From positions 496,001 to 560,000 of the forward strand of contig JADJTM010000001.1 in the NCBI GenBank assembly GCA_016711205.1: a DNA stretch of 64,000 nucleotides, given 5' to 3'. The notes below the pieces were generated by a model that was given only the letters and a program-made list of their open reading frames with translations, was not told the DNA's origin and searched no databases. Made by a program: the position numbers and the translations under genes. Shown in pieces: positions 57,004 to 64,000 of this stretch (positions are counted from its first letter, which is position 1; each line of letters begins with the position of its first letter). Source of the stretch: Micropruina sp. GTDB lineage: Bacteria; Actinomycetota; Actinomycetes; Propionibacteriales; Propionibacteriaceae.

Positions 57004-57530
57004 GCTCGGGACTCCTCAAGTTCATCGTCGTCTGCCGGCTCCGGCGGCTGCCCAGAGGCGAACAGCCAGTTGTCGAGTGCGAGCGGCGAGCGTGGAAACA
57101 GCCCGGCCCAGACACCACAGGCCAGCAGGCCGACGTCGCGTGCGATCTCCCAAGGATACTGGGCGATTCCGTTCTCGGTCTCGCCGCCACCCCCGAAGCA
57201 GCCGCAGTCGATCGAGATGCCGTGCGCCCACACCCATGAGATGCCGATGATGAACGCGACCATGGTGAGTGCGCCCAGCCAGCCGGCCAGCCTCGTGAAC
57301 AGGCCCAGCACCAGCAACAGGCCGACCACCACCTCGATCACCGGCAGCGCGTAGCCGACGGGCCGGGTGAGGTCGAACGGAAGCAGCTGATAGGCCCGAA
57401 CCGCCAGCACCGACGCCTCAGGCCAGGGCAGCTTGATCGCCCCAGCGACGATCAGCACGAAGCCGATGATCTGCCGAGCGGCGAAGGTGAGCCAACGCAC
57501 CCATGGGCGGGCAGCCAGGTTGCCGAACAT
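57000..57530 (-). CDS. MauE/DoxX-like membrane protein
   Basis: The 176-residue protein has four to five membrane segments. IGFVLIVAGAIKLPWPEASV resembles MauE/DoxX helix 1, and the conserved Cys motif is ISIDCGCFGGGGETE between later helices, as in MauE and VKOR-like redox proteins. It is the first gene of the operon with two DsbA-like proteins and is a candidate electron partner that reoxidises or reduces them. Confidence 0.85.
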   Translation of the reverse strand: MFGNLAARPWVRWLTFAARQIIGFVLIVAGAIKLPWPEASVLAVRAYQLLPFDLTRPVGYALPVIEVVVGLLLVLGLFTRLAGWLGALTMVAFIIGISWVWAHGISIDCGCFGGGGETENGIAQYPWEIARDVGLLACGVWAGLFPRSPLALDNWLFASGQPPEPADDDELEESRA

Positions 57531-57647
57531 GGGCAGAGTCTAGTGACGCGTCGTCCACGGCTCTGACAGAGCACAATGCCTGAGCAGGCAGCGGGGCACC
57601 GAGCGGACGCCGCTCGCCAGGGCAACGGTGACTAGTGTGGGCACATC

Positions 57648-58982
57648 ATGGTCGAGACACACCAGCAGATCGTCGAGCGCCTGATCGCGCGCTGGCCCGA
57701 GCACCGCATCGCGCCCGGAACCGCACGGGTCGAGGCCCTGTGCGAACTGCTGGGCTCACCACAGCGCACCTACCCCGTGATCCAGATCGCCGGCACCAAC
57801 GGCAAGGGCAGCACCGCCATCATGATCGACGCGCTGTTGCGGACGCTTGGCCTGCGCACCGGTCGCTACACCAGCCCGCATCTGGTCGACCTCACCGAGC
57901 GCATCTGCATCGACGGCGAACGGATCGGCGACGACGAGTTCGACGCCCTGGTCGCAGACACCCAGCGGCTGATCGACCTGGTCGACGAGCGGGCCATCGA
58001 CGGCGTCGCGATGACGTTCTTCGAGGTGATGACCGCGCTGGCCTACGAGGCCTTCGCCCAGGCGCCGGTGGACGTGGCGGTCGTCGAGGTGGGCCTGGGC
58101 GGCGTCACCGACGCCACCAACGTGATGGACGCCGCCGTCGCCGTGATCTGTCCGATCGACTACGACCACACCCACCTGCTGGGCAACACGCTAACCGAGA
58201 TCGCCCGCGAGAAGGCGGGCATCATCAAGACCGGTTCCCAGGTGGTGTTGGCGGCTCAGCAGCCCGAGGCTGCGGCGGTGCTCGTCGAACGCTGCGCCGA
58301 GGTCGGCGCGAAGGTGTACCGCGAGGGCATCGAGTTCGCCCTGCTCGATCGCACCCCGGGCGTGGGCGGGCAGGTGCTGCGGCTCGACACCGCGGGTGGC
58401 CCGGTGCCTGAGGTGGTGCTGCCGCTGTTCGGCGCTCACATGGCGCGCAACGCGGCACTGGCGGTCGCTGCCGTCGAGGCCTTCCTGGGCGGCAAGCCGC
58501 TGCCCGCCGAGATCATCGTCGAAGCTCTGGCCGAGGTGGCGGCGCCGGCCCGGCTCGAGGTCGTCCGCCGTTCGCCGACCGTGGTGCTCGACACCTGCCA
58601 CAACCCGCACGGCGCGCGCGCCACCGTGGACGCACTCACGGAGGCCTTCGCGTTCACCCCGCTGATCGGGGTGGTGGCGGTGATGGCCGACAAGGACTTG
58701 GACGGTCTGTTGCGGGTGTTGGCCGACGAGCTGAGCACCATCGTCTGCACCACCGTGCAGGGATCGTCCCGCGCGCTTTCGGCAGAGGCACTGGCAGAGC
58801 GGGCCGCGGGCATCGTCGGCGAGGATCGGGTGCGGGTCGCGTCGACGATGAGCGACGCGATCGAGACGGCGGTGGCTCTGGCCGATGACGCCGGCCCCGG
58901 CGCCGGGGTGCTGATCGCAGGATCGGTGATCGCCGCCGGCCAGGCGCGCGCATTGCTGGTGCATGCGGACCGGAAGCAATGA
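57648..58982 (+). CDS. folC: Folylpolyglutamate synthase / dihydrofolate synthase
   Basis: The 444-residue enzyme has the Mur-ligase P-loop IAGTNGKGSTAIMIDALLRT, GRYTSPHLVDLTERICIDGE, the metal and substrate loops VVEVGLGGVTDATNVMDA and ICPIDYDHTHLLGNTLTEIA, and C-terminal VLDTCHNPHGARATVDAL. It adds glutamate to dihydropteroate or folates with ATP. It is followed by a DUF4233 gene and ndk, the standard actinobacterial order. Confidence 0.95.
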   Translation: MVETHQQIVERLIARWPEHRIAPGTARVEALCELLGSPQRTYPVIQIAGTNGKGSTAIMIDALLRTLGLRTGRYTSPHLVDLTERICIDGERIGDDEFDALVADTQRLIDLVDERAIDGVAMTFFEVMTALAYEAFAQAPVDVAVVEVGLGGVTDATNVMDAAVAVICPIDYDHTHLLGNTLTEIAREKAGIIKTGSQVVLAAQQPEAAAVLVERCAEVGAKVYREGIEFALLDRTPGVGGQVLRLDTAGGPVPEVVLPLFGAHMARNAALAVAAVEAFLGGKPLPAEIIVEALAEVAAPARLEVVRRSPTVVLDTCHNPHGARATVDALTEAFAFTPLIGVVAVMADKDLDGLLRVLADELSTIVCTTVQGSSRALSAEALAERAAGIVGEDRVRVASTMSDAIETAVALADDAGPGAGVLIAGSVIAAGQARALLVHADRKQ

Positions 58983-59008
58983 GGGCGGGATCGACGATGA
59001 GCGACGGG

Positions 59009-59040
59009 GCGATGAGGCTGGTGAAGCGATGAGGCTGGTG
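59009..59040 (+). repeat. 15-base duplication creating a mini-ORF before the DUF4233 start
   Basis: GCGATGAGGCTGGTG occurs at 59009-59023 and 59026-59040. The first copy opens ATG AGG CTG GTG AAG CGA TGA, six codons whose stop overlaps the ATG at 59029. It may couple translation of the downstream gene. Confidence 0.6.
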
Positions 59041-59370
59041 CCGACCAACCCGATGAACCGGGTGCTGATGGCGGTGCTGTGCTTCGAGGCCATCTGCTGC
59101 GGGCTGGCGATTCCCGGCATGATCCAGGTGTCGAGCGTGTCGGTCGCGCTGGCGTTCACGCTCGGCGGCCTCGCGCTGGCGTTGTGCCTGGCGGCGGCCG
59201 GCACCCTGCGCCGTCCGGTCGGCTGGGTGCTGGCCTGGGCCGCTCAGGTGGCGTGCGTCGCGCTCGGGTTCGTGGTCGAGATGATGTTCGCGGTCGGCGG
59301 CATGTTCCTGCTGCTGTTCGTGATCACCTTCGTGCTGGGCAAGCGGTTGGAGGCGCGAACGGCCGCCTGA
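59029..59370 (+). CDS. DUF4233 membrane protein
   Basis: From ATG 59029 the 113-residue protein starts MRLVPTNPMNRVLMAVLCFE, has four membrane segments and ends LFVITFVLGKRLEARTAA. This family is found almost only in actinobacteria, directly after folC, and its function is unknown. The gene lies between folC and ndk here too. Confidence 0.85.
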   Translation: MRLVPTNPMNRVLMAVLCFEAICCGLAIPGMIQVSSVSVALAFTLGGLALALCLAAAGTLRRPVGWVLAWAAQVACVALGFVVEMMFAVGGMFLLLFVITFVLGKRLEARTAA

Positions 59371-59403
59371 GTGTGTCGTCGGGCGCCGGTAGGGTGGTGC
59401 ACC

Positions 59404-59814
59404 ATGACCGATCGGACGTTTGTCATCATCAAGCCGGACGCGGTGCGCCGCGGCCTCGTCGGCGCCATTCTGGCCCGGTATGAGAACAAGGGCCTGCGGA
59501 TCGCGGCGCTGCGGCAGTTCACCATCGACGTCGACCATGCCGACCGGCACTACGCCGAGCACACCGAGCAGCCGTGGTACCCGCCGCTGCGCGAGTTCGT
59601 CACCTCGGGCCCCTTGGTCGCGCTGATTCTCGAAGGGCCCTGGGCGATCGAGGCGGTGCGTGCCCTGAACGGTGTCACCAACGGGGTGGCGGCAGCACCC
59701 GGCTCGATTCGCGGCGACTTCTCGCTGTCGAACCGCGAGAACGTCGTACACGCGTCCGATTCGCCCGAGTCGGCGCAGCGCGAGATCGCTTTGTGGTTCC
59801 CGGAGTTGACGTGA
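59404..59814 (+). CDS. ndk: Nucleoside diphosphate kinase
   Basis: The 136-residue enzyme starts MTDRTFVIIKPDAVRRGLVG. The active His lies in NRENVVHASDSPESAQREIA. Length and motifs are standard. It transfers the gamma-phosphate among nucleotides. Its stop overlaps the GTG of the next gene (GTGA). Confidence 0.96.
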   Translation: MTDRTFVIIKPDAVRRGLVGAILARYENKGLRIAALRQFTIDVDHADRHYAEHTEQPWYPPLREFVTSGPLVALILEGPWAIEAVRALNGVTNGVAAAPGSIRGDFSLSNRENVVHASDSPESAQREIALWFPELT

Positions 59815-61292
59815 CCCAGCAGCCCGACGGTGTCACTCCTTCGGGCCAGGCACCCCAGCCCGTCCCGTCGGCGCGGCCGGAGCATGCGCCCGAAGTCGCA
59901 CCCGAGCCGAACCTGGGCGCGCCCCAGCCCCAGCCTGCGGGCGGGTCTTCGGCCCAGCCACCTGCCGGTCAGCCGCAGCCGGGGTATCCGGCCCAGCCAC
60001 CTGCCGGTCAGCCGCAGCGTGGTTACCCGGACCAGCCACCCGCCGGTCAGCCCCAGCCGTACGCCGGCCAGACCCAGCCCCAGCCGGGCTATCCGCCCCA
60101 GCAGTACACCGGCCAGTCCCAACCCCAGCCCCAGGCGCCGTACGCACCCCAGTTCGGGTACGCACCCCAGGCCCCGTTCCAGCCCCAGGCCGGGTACGCA
60201 CCCCCGGCCGGGTATGCGCCCCAGCCCACCTTCACGCCGGTGGGCATGCCGCCCGACGGTCACCCGTGGCTGCCGCAGCAACCCGTCGCCGGGCCGTCCG
60301 TGCTGCCGGTCGAGCCGAGGCAGTATCACGAGTTTCTGCGCACCCCGGCGATGCGCTGGTGGCGTCCGATCGCGGCGTTGGCCATGGGCGGGGCGCTGTG
60401 GTTCCTCGCCAACATGGTGTTGGGCGGGCTGGCTGTCGGGTACGACGTGTCCGTCGGCAACACCACCTGGGCCGACTACTCCTCCATCGAGGGGTTCAAG
60501 ACCACGCCCGCCTTCTTTCTGGCCAACAACCTGGCGCTCGCCGCGGCGATTCCGATCGCCGCGCTCACCCAATGGGCCTGCTTCGGCCAGCGTCCGCGCT
60601 GGATGGCGTCCGTCATGGGCGGCTTCCGCTGGCGGTGGTTCCTCGAATGTGTGGCCTGGCTGCTGCCGCTATACCTGATCAGCCTGTTGGTCGACCTGGT
60701 GTTCGGCGGGCTTCCCACCATCGAGATCACCGCGACCACCGGGTTCATGATCGCCACGATCCTGCTCACCACGCCCCTTCAGGCCGCGGGGGAGGAGTAC
60801 CTGTTGCGCGGGCTCGGCCAGCGGGCGATCGCAGCGTGGCTGCCGCGCACCGCCGGTCTGGTGATCAGCACCGCGGTCACCGCACTGATCTTCATGGGGC
60901 TGCACGGCGCCGGCGATCCGTGGCTGAACGTGTTCTACCTGCTGTTCGCGACCACGGCCTCGGTGCTGGCGTGGCGCACCGGAGGCCTCGAGGCTGCGGT
61001 CGCGATGCACGCGGTCAACAACGTGGTCTCAATGACGTTCCTGCCCTTCACCGACATCACCGACCTGTTCGACCGCGAGGCCGGTGTCGGCAGCCCGTGG
61101 ATGCTGGTGCAGATGGTGATCATGCTGGCCGGCGCCGCGCTCGTCCTGTGGCGCGCAAAGCGGCGTAACGTGGTTACGATGACGGCGCCCGGTGCGACCC
61201 AGCCGCCCGTGCCGTGGCAACCACAACCGATGCCGCAGGCGACGCCGATGCAGCAGCCATGGAGGCCAGACGATGCAGAACAAACCCGGTGA
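59811..61292 (+). CDS. CPBP-family intramembrane metalloprotease with Pro/Gln-rich N-terminus
   Basis: The 493-residue protein (GTG) has about 160 residues of Pro/Gln/Ala/Tyr repeats such as AQPPAGQPQPGYP, predicted cytoplasmic. About eight membrane helices follow. The Abi/CPBP motifs are AAGEEYLLRGLGQRA (motif 1, Glu-Glu), LIFMGLHGAGDP (motif 2, His) and AVAMHAVNNVVSM (motif 3, His). It is probably a CAAX-type protease or related peptide-processing enzyme. It overlaps the kinase gene by 20 bases. Confidence 0.87.
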   Translation: MTQQPDGVTPSGQAPQPVPSARPEHAPEVAPEPNLGAPQPQPAGGSSAQPPAGQPQPGYPAQPPAGQPQRGYPDQPPAGQPQPYAGQTQPQPGYPPQQYTGQSQPQPQAPYAPQFGYAPQAPFQPQAGYAPPAGYAPQPTFTPVGMPPDGHPWLPQQPVAGPSVLPVEPRQYHEFLRTPAMRWWRPIAALAMGGALWFLANMVLGGLAVGYDVSVGNTTWADYSSIEGFKTTPAFFLANNLALAAAIPIAALTQWACFGQRPRWMASVMGGFRWRWFLECVAWLLPLYLISLLVDLVFGGLPTIEITATTGFMIATILLTTPLQAAGEEYLLRGLGQRAIAAWLPRTAGLVISTAVTALIFMGLHGAGDPWLNVFYLLFATTASVLAWRTGGLEAAVAMHAVNNVVSMTFLPFTDITDLFDREAGVGSPWMLVQMVIMLAGAALVLWRAKRRNVVTMTAPGATQPPVPWQPQPMPQATPMQQPWRPDDAEQTR

Positions 61293-61926
61293 GCCGCTCA
61301 GCCGTGAAGCGGGCCTGGCGTGGCTGGTGTCGCGCATCCGACAGCGTGCCGGCCGCACGATCGTGGCGATCGACGGCGTGGACGGCGCGGGCAAGACGAC
61401 CTTCGCCGGCCAGCTGGCCGACGAGTTGACCGATTCCGGGCTCACCGTGATTCGCGTCTCACTCGACGACTTTCTCAACCCGGCCGAAATCAGGCATGCC
61501 CAGGGCGCCACCTCGCCCGAGGGCTTCGTCGACGACACCTACGACTACGAGCGGTTCATCGACGACGTGCTCGAACCGTTGAGCTGCGAGGGCTGCGGAC
61601 GCTATCGGCCCAAGTCGTACGACTACGCCACCGAGACGCCGCTGAACCCCCCGTGGCAGGTCGCTCCCGACCACGCCGTGGTGATCGTCGACGGCATGTT
61701 CTTGCACCGCAACCGGCTGCGCAACGCGCGCGGCCGCAAGGTGTGGGACCTGTCGGTGTGGCTCGACGTGCCGTTCGAGGTGTCGGTGAAGCGGTTGGCA
61801 CGGCGCGACGGCTCGCCAGAGGATCCCTCCGATGCGCGCATCGCCCGCTACGTGGACGGCCAGCGGCTCTATATCGAGCTGGCCAATCCGGCCGAGCGGG
61901 CCGACGTGGTGATCAGCAACGGCTGA
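61273..61926 (+). CDS. Uridine kinase-like P-loop protein
   Basis: The 217-residue protein has the P-loop AIDGVDGAGKTTFAGQLADE (about 32-51), RVSLDDFLNPAEIRHAQGAT with a substrate-binding Asp pair, and AVVIVDGMFLHRNRLRN. It matches the uridine kinase/phosphoribulokinase-like group common in actinobacteria, whose true substrate is often unproven. It begins inside the end of the CPBP gene. Confidence 0.85.
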   Translation: MQNKPGEPLSREAGLAWLVSRIRQRAGRTIVAIDGVDGAGKTTFAGQLADELTDSGLTVIRVSLDDFLNPAEIRHAQGATSPEGFVDDTYDYERFIDDVLEPLSCEGCGRYRPKSYDYATETPLNPPWQVAPDHAVVIVDGMFLHRNRLRNARGRKVWDLSVWLDVPFEVSVKRLARRDGSPEDPSDARIARYVDGQRLYIELANPAERADVVISNG

Positions 61927-61977
61927 ACCCGGCTGCCGCGCTTTGCGCCTCCATGACAAGGGGCGTGGGTCCGGCCG

Positions 61978-62049
61978 CACTCTGCTGCCCTTGGGTGCAC
62001 TGTGCTGCCCTTATACGGGCAGCACAGTGGCGCTAAGGGCAGCAGAGTG
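61978..62049. repeat. 72-base nested palindrome
   Basis: The outer arm CACTCTGCTGCCCTT (61978-61992) pairs perfectly with 62035-62049. The inner arm CACTGTGCTGCCC (61998-62010) pairs perfectly with 62017-62029, around loop TTATAC. The two arms are near copies of each other, so the element has double internal symmetry. It lies 52 bases after the uridine-kinase-like gene and may end its transcription. Confidence 0.85.
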
Positions 62050-62209
62050 CTGCTCGTGCGGGCTCTGGCCGCATCCCCACGCCTTTCTGGTTCCCGGTGG
62101 GCTCGAGATTCCCCGCTGTCGCCACCGGCGGGACGGTGCCGTCCCCGTGGTCTTCCTCGACCGGGGTGACGAAGCGAGGTGCGGGCTCGGGCGCCGCGAA
62201 ACGGTCGTC

Positions 62210-63601
62210 TTGCCTCACGTCAAGTTGATCGCGAACTCTGACCGCGTGCCTCACTTGTTTTGATCGCAAGCTGTGGGTTCAGGCGTGGGAGCGGACGTTG
62301 GTGCGTTCGCGCGCTGAGTCGAGTAGCCGGTTCTGGATGGTGTTGATCTTGCGGGTGATCGCGGCGGGGTTCAGCTGGTGGTGGATCGCGGCGAGTTGTT
62401 CAGCTTTCGGGCCGGTCAGGGCACGGCTGGCTAGGAGCCGGCTGTAGGGGGTGGCTGGCTTGTCATAGATCCGCTTCTTGCGGCCTGAGCAGGTCTCGGC
62501 CCAGTCGACGGCCTTCACGCACGGCAGTGAGGTGGTTCTTGCGCGCCATCACCTGGGCCCACAGCAGGTTCAGGTCATCGAGTTCGGCTGGGTTTCATAG
62601 CGGTAGCGGAACGCGTGGCGGCGGACCCAGTCACCGTTGCGTTGCTCGACGTGGGCGTTGTCGTTGTGCTGATACGGCCGGGACCGGGTGATCGTGGGGA
62701 TGCCCTGATCGTCACACCAAGCGATCATGCCCCAGTTCAAGAACTCTGACCCGTTGTCGAAGTCGACTCCGGCCAGCGGAATCGGGTAGGCGGCCAGGAT
62801 CTGGTCCATGCCGGCCTTCATGTGCACGAACGCCTTGTTGCGCACGGTCCGGGTCACACCCCAGCCGAGGTAGGGGTCGGTGGCGTTGATCGTGACCAGG
62901 TAGTCACCCTCGTTACGATGTCCGCAGTGGGCGACGGTGTCGATCTCCAGGTAGCCCGGGACGGCGGGGAACCCGTCCATCGCGGTGCGCAGCGGGATCG
63001 AGCCGCGCAAGATCAGGCCCGGCCGAGTCGTCGATTTCGCCTGCGGATAGCGGGCAGACTTCACCGGAGCCAGGTAGCGGTCGATCGTGGCCGGCGACAT
63101 TGCCCGCAACTCGTCGAGCACCACGTCGCTGATCCGATCAGCGACCTTGCCCAACTCGGCGAAACGGAGCAGCCGTTCCAGCGTGTCGTCCATGACCGGG
63201 GCCAAGTACTTCCCGCACGGCTCACCGTCCAGTGTCCACACCTCCTCCAAGACCTTCAACGCGTCGTAGGAGTACTTCCGAGGCGCGGCTTGCGCGTGCC
63301 CTGCCCGACACGTCCTTCCGGTTCGCCGCTTCCCGGATCGCGCGGCGGGCGTTCACCCGCGACCAGCCCGTCGCGGCGCACAGTTCGTCCAGCATCACCC
63401 CTTGGCCTTCTTGGCTGCCCGCTGGTACTCCCGCGCATACGCCTTGGTCAGTTCCCGCCTGGTGGCCATTGATAACTCCCTCACGAACCGTGAGCGAACC
63501 CGACCACCACCCGACCAGCCACCACGACACGCAGCCCGCGTTTCGCGATCACCAGCAACTGAGGCACGCGGTCCCGTTCGCGATCATCTTTCGTGAGTCA
63601 A
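62210..63601. mobile_element. rve-type insertion sequence with about 60-base imperfect ends
   Basis: The ends are long imperfect inverted repeats. The left is 62210-62269 (TTGCCTCACG... GATCGCGAAC...), the right 63542-63601. Each end carries two direct TGCCTCA-N-TGATCGC sub-repeats, like paired transposase sites. A multiply broken transposase gene on the minus strand fills the inside. The family is not assigned. Confidence 0.75.
62279..63469 (-). pseudogene. Integrase-core (rve) transposase, several frameshifts
   Basis: Starting at ATG 63469, MATRRELTKAYAREYQRAAK is followed in another frame by VMLDELCAATGWSRVNARRA. KYSYDALKVLEEVWTLDGEP resumes in a third, then the rve core: VPGYLEIDTVAHCGHR (Asp), GVDFDNGSEFLNWG (Asp) and NAHVEQRNGDWVRR (Glu). 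After RYRYETQPN one base is lost and a further shift precedes KAVDWAETCSGRKKRIYDKP. About four frameshifts make it nonfunctional, though the DDE residues remain. Confidence 0.82.
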
Positions 63602-63666
63602 GTCGACGTTTTGAGCCGCTTGGTCGCGAGCGTGTAGGGTGACGAGTCGGGGCTGAGGCCCCGGGA

Positions 63667-63743
<77 letters not shown>

Positions 63744-64000
63744 TTGAATTGCCTTGTGAGAGGCACATTGGTTGTCTCGGAGTGCCCCGTGTGGAACATA
63801 CGTGGAACAAACCCAACGGAGCCCGGACTTGAGGCTGCTTCACAGTTGTCTGCGCGCACCTCGGGGCAACCCAGCTCGCGGGCGTCGGGCGGGTGTGGCC
63901 GGGGAATAGGCGGGCATGATGAGCTTGTCGGTGTGACCTGAGCCGTCCAATGCCCAAATCGAGCCGCCGGCTACGAGAAGATCGACACTACGGATGCCGG
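63744..64000. other. Region after tRNA-Pro, no supported gene
   Basis: No convincing coding sequence is seen. GTGGAACA occurs twice (near 63790 and 63801) within GTGTGGAACATACGTGGAACAA. tRNA 3' ends are common integration sites, but no second copy of the tRNA end is visible inside the window. Confidence 0.4.

Overview
The window is high-GC DNA with dense short-overlap gene coupling (many ATGA/GTGA junctions), GTG/TTG starts and actinobacterial gene order: tig-clpP1-clpP2-clpX, and valS ... folC-DUF4233-ndk. A member of the Actinomycetota, most plausibly Propionibacteriaceae-like, is the best guess; the family level is inference from gene order and style, not proven.

Layout. 1-3.8 kb: a broken partial gene at the left edge, then a GntR regulator divergent from a nucleoside hydrolase and an MFS carrier, with the operator over the promoter. 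4-7.1 kb: a small P-loop kinase and a TetR-ABC exporter operon. 7.2-12.4 kb: an accessory, decaying region holding three toxin-antitoxin pairs in a row (two PIN-domain modules and one MazF-type), fragments copied from genes elsewhere in the window (aldo/keto reductase, topoisomerase IB, kinase 3' end) and a shattered tyrosine recombinase. 12.4-18.6 kb: a membrane protein and a TetR-adaptor-(ATPase+FtsX permease) efflux operon with a perfect palindromic operator. 18.8-20.5 kb: a frameshifted IS256-type element and repeat arrays. 20.7-31.1 kb: metabolism (glycogen debranching, FAD oxidoreductase, MFS, YggS, topoisomerase IB, an MmyB-type regulator with cupin and aldo/keto reductase). 31.2-36.8 kb: a truncated DUF222/HNH gene, a minisatellite, a second aldo/keto reductase with a frameshifted MerR regulator, a flavin-type stress protein and a hydrolase. 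37-41.6 kb: an RND exporter with a large coiled-coil insertion, divergent from a MarR regulator, flanked by short repeat arrays. 41.6-44.6 kb: an oxidoreductase, a flippase-like protein and a ribbon-helix-helix/VOC fusion. 44.7-61.9 kb: a conserved core with tRNA-Gly, trigger factor, the ClpP1P2X protease, HPr and enzyme I of the PTS, ValS, a MauE/DsbA/DsbA thiol-redox operon, FolC, Ndk, a CPBP protease and a uridine-kinase-like protein. 62-64 kb: a 72-base nested palindrome, a degenerate rve-type insertion sequence and tRNA-Pro.

The most unusual signals are the about 150-residue coiled-coil hairpin with a Cys-containing Pro-rich tip inside the RND exporter, the RHH-VOC fusion, the accessory zone built from copied gene ends around a dead integrase, and a family of intergenic arrays sharing a GGACGGT core.
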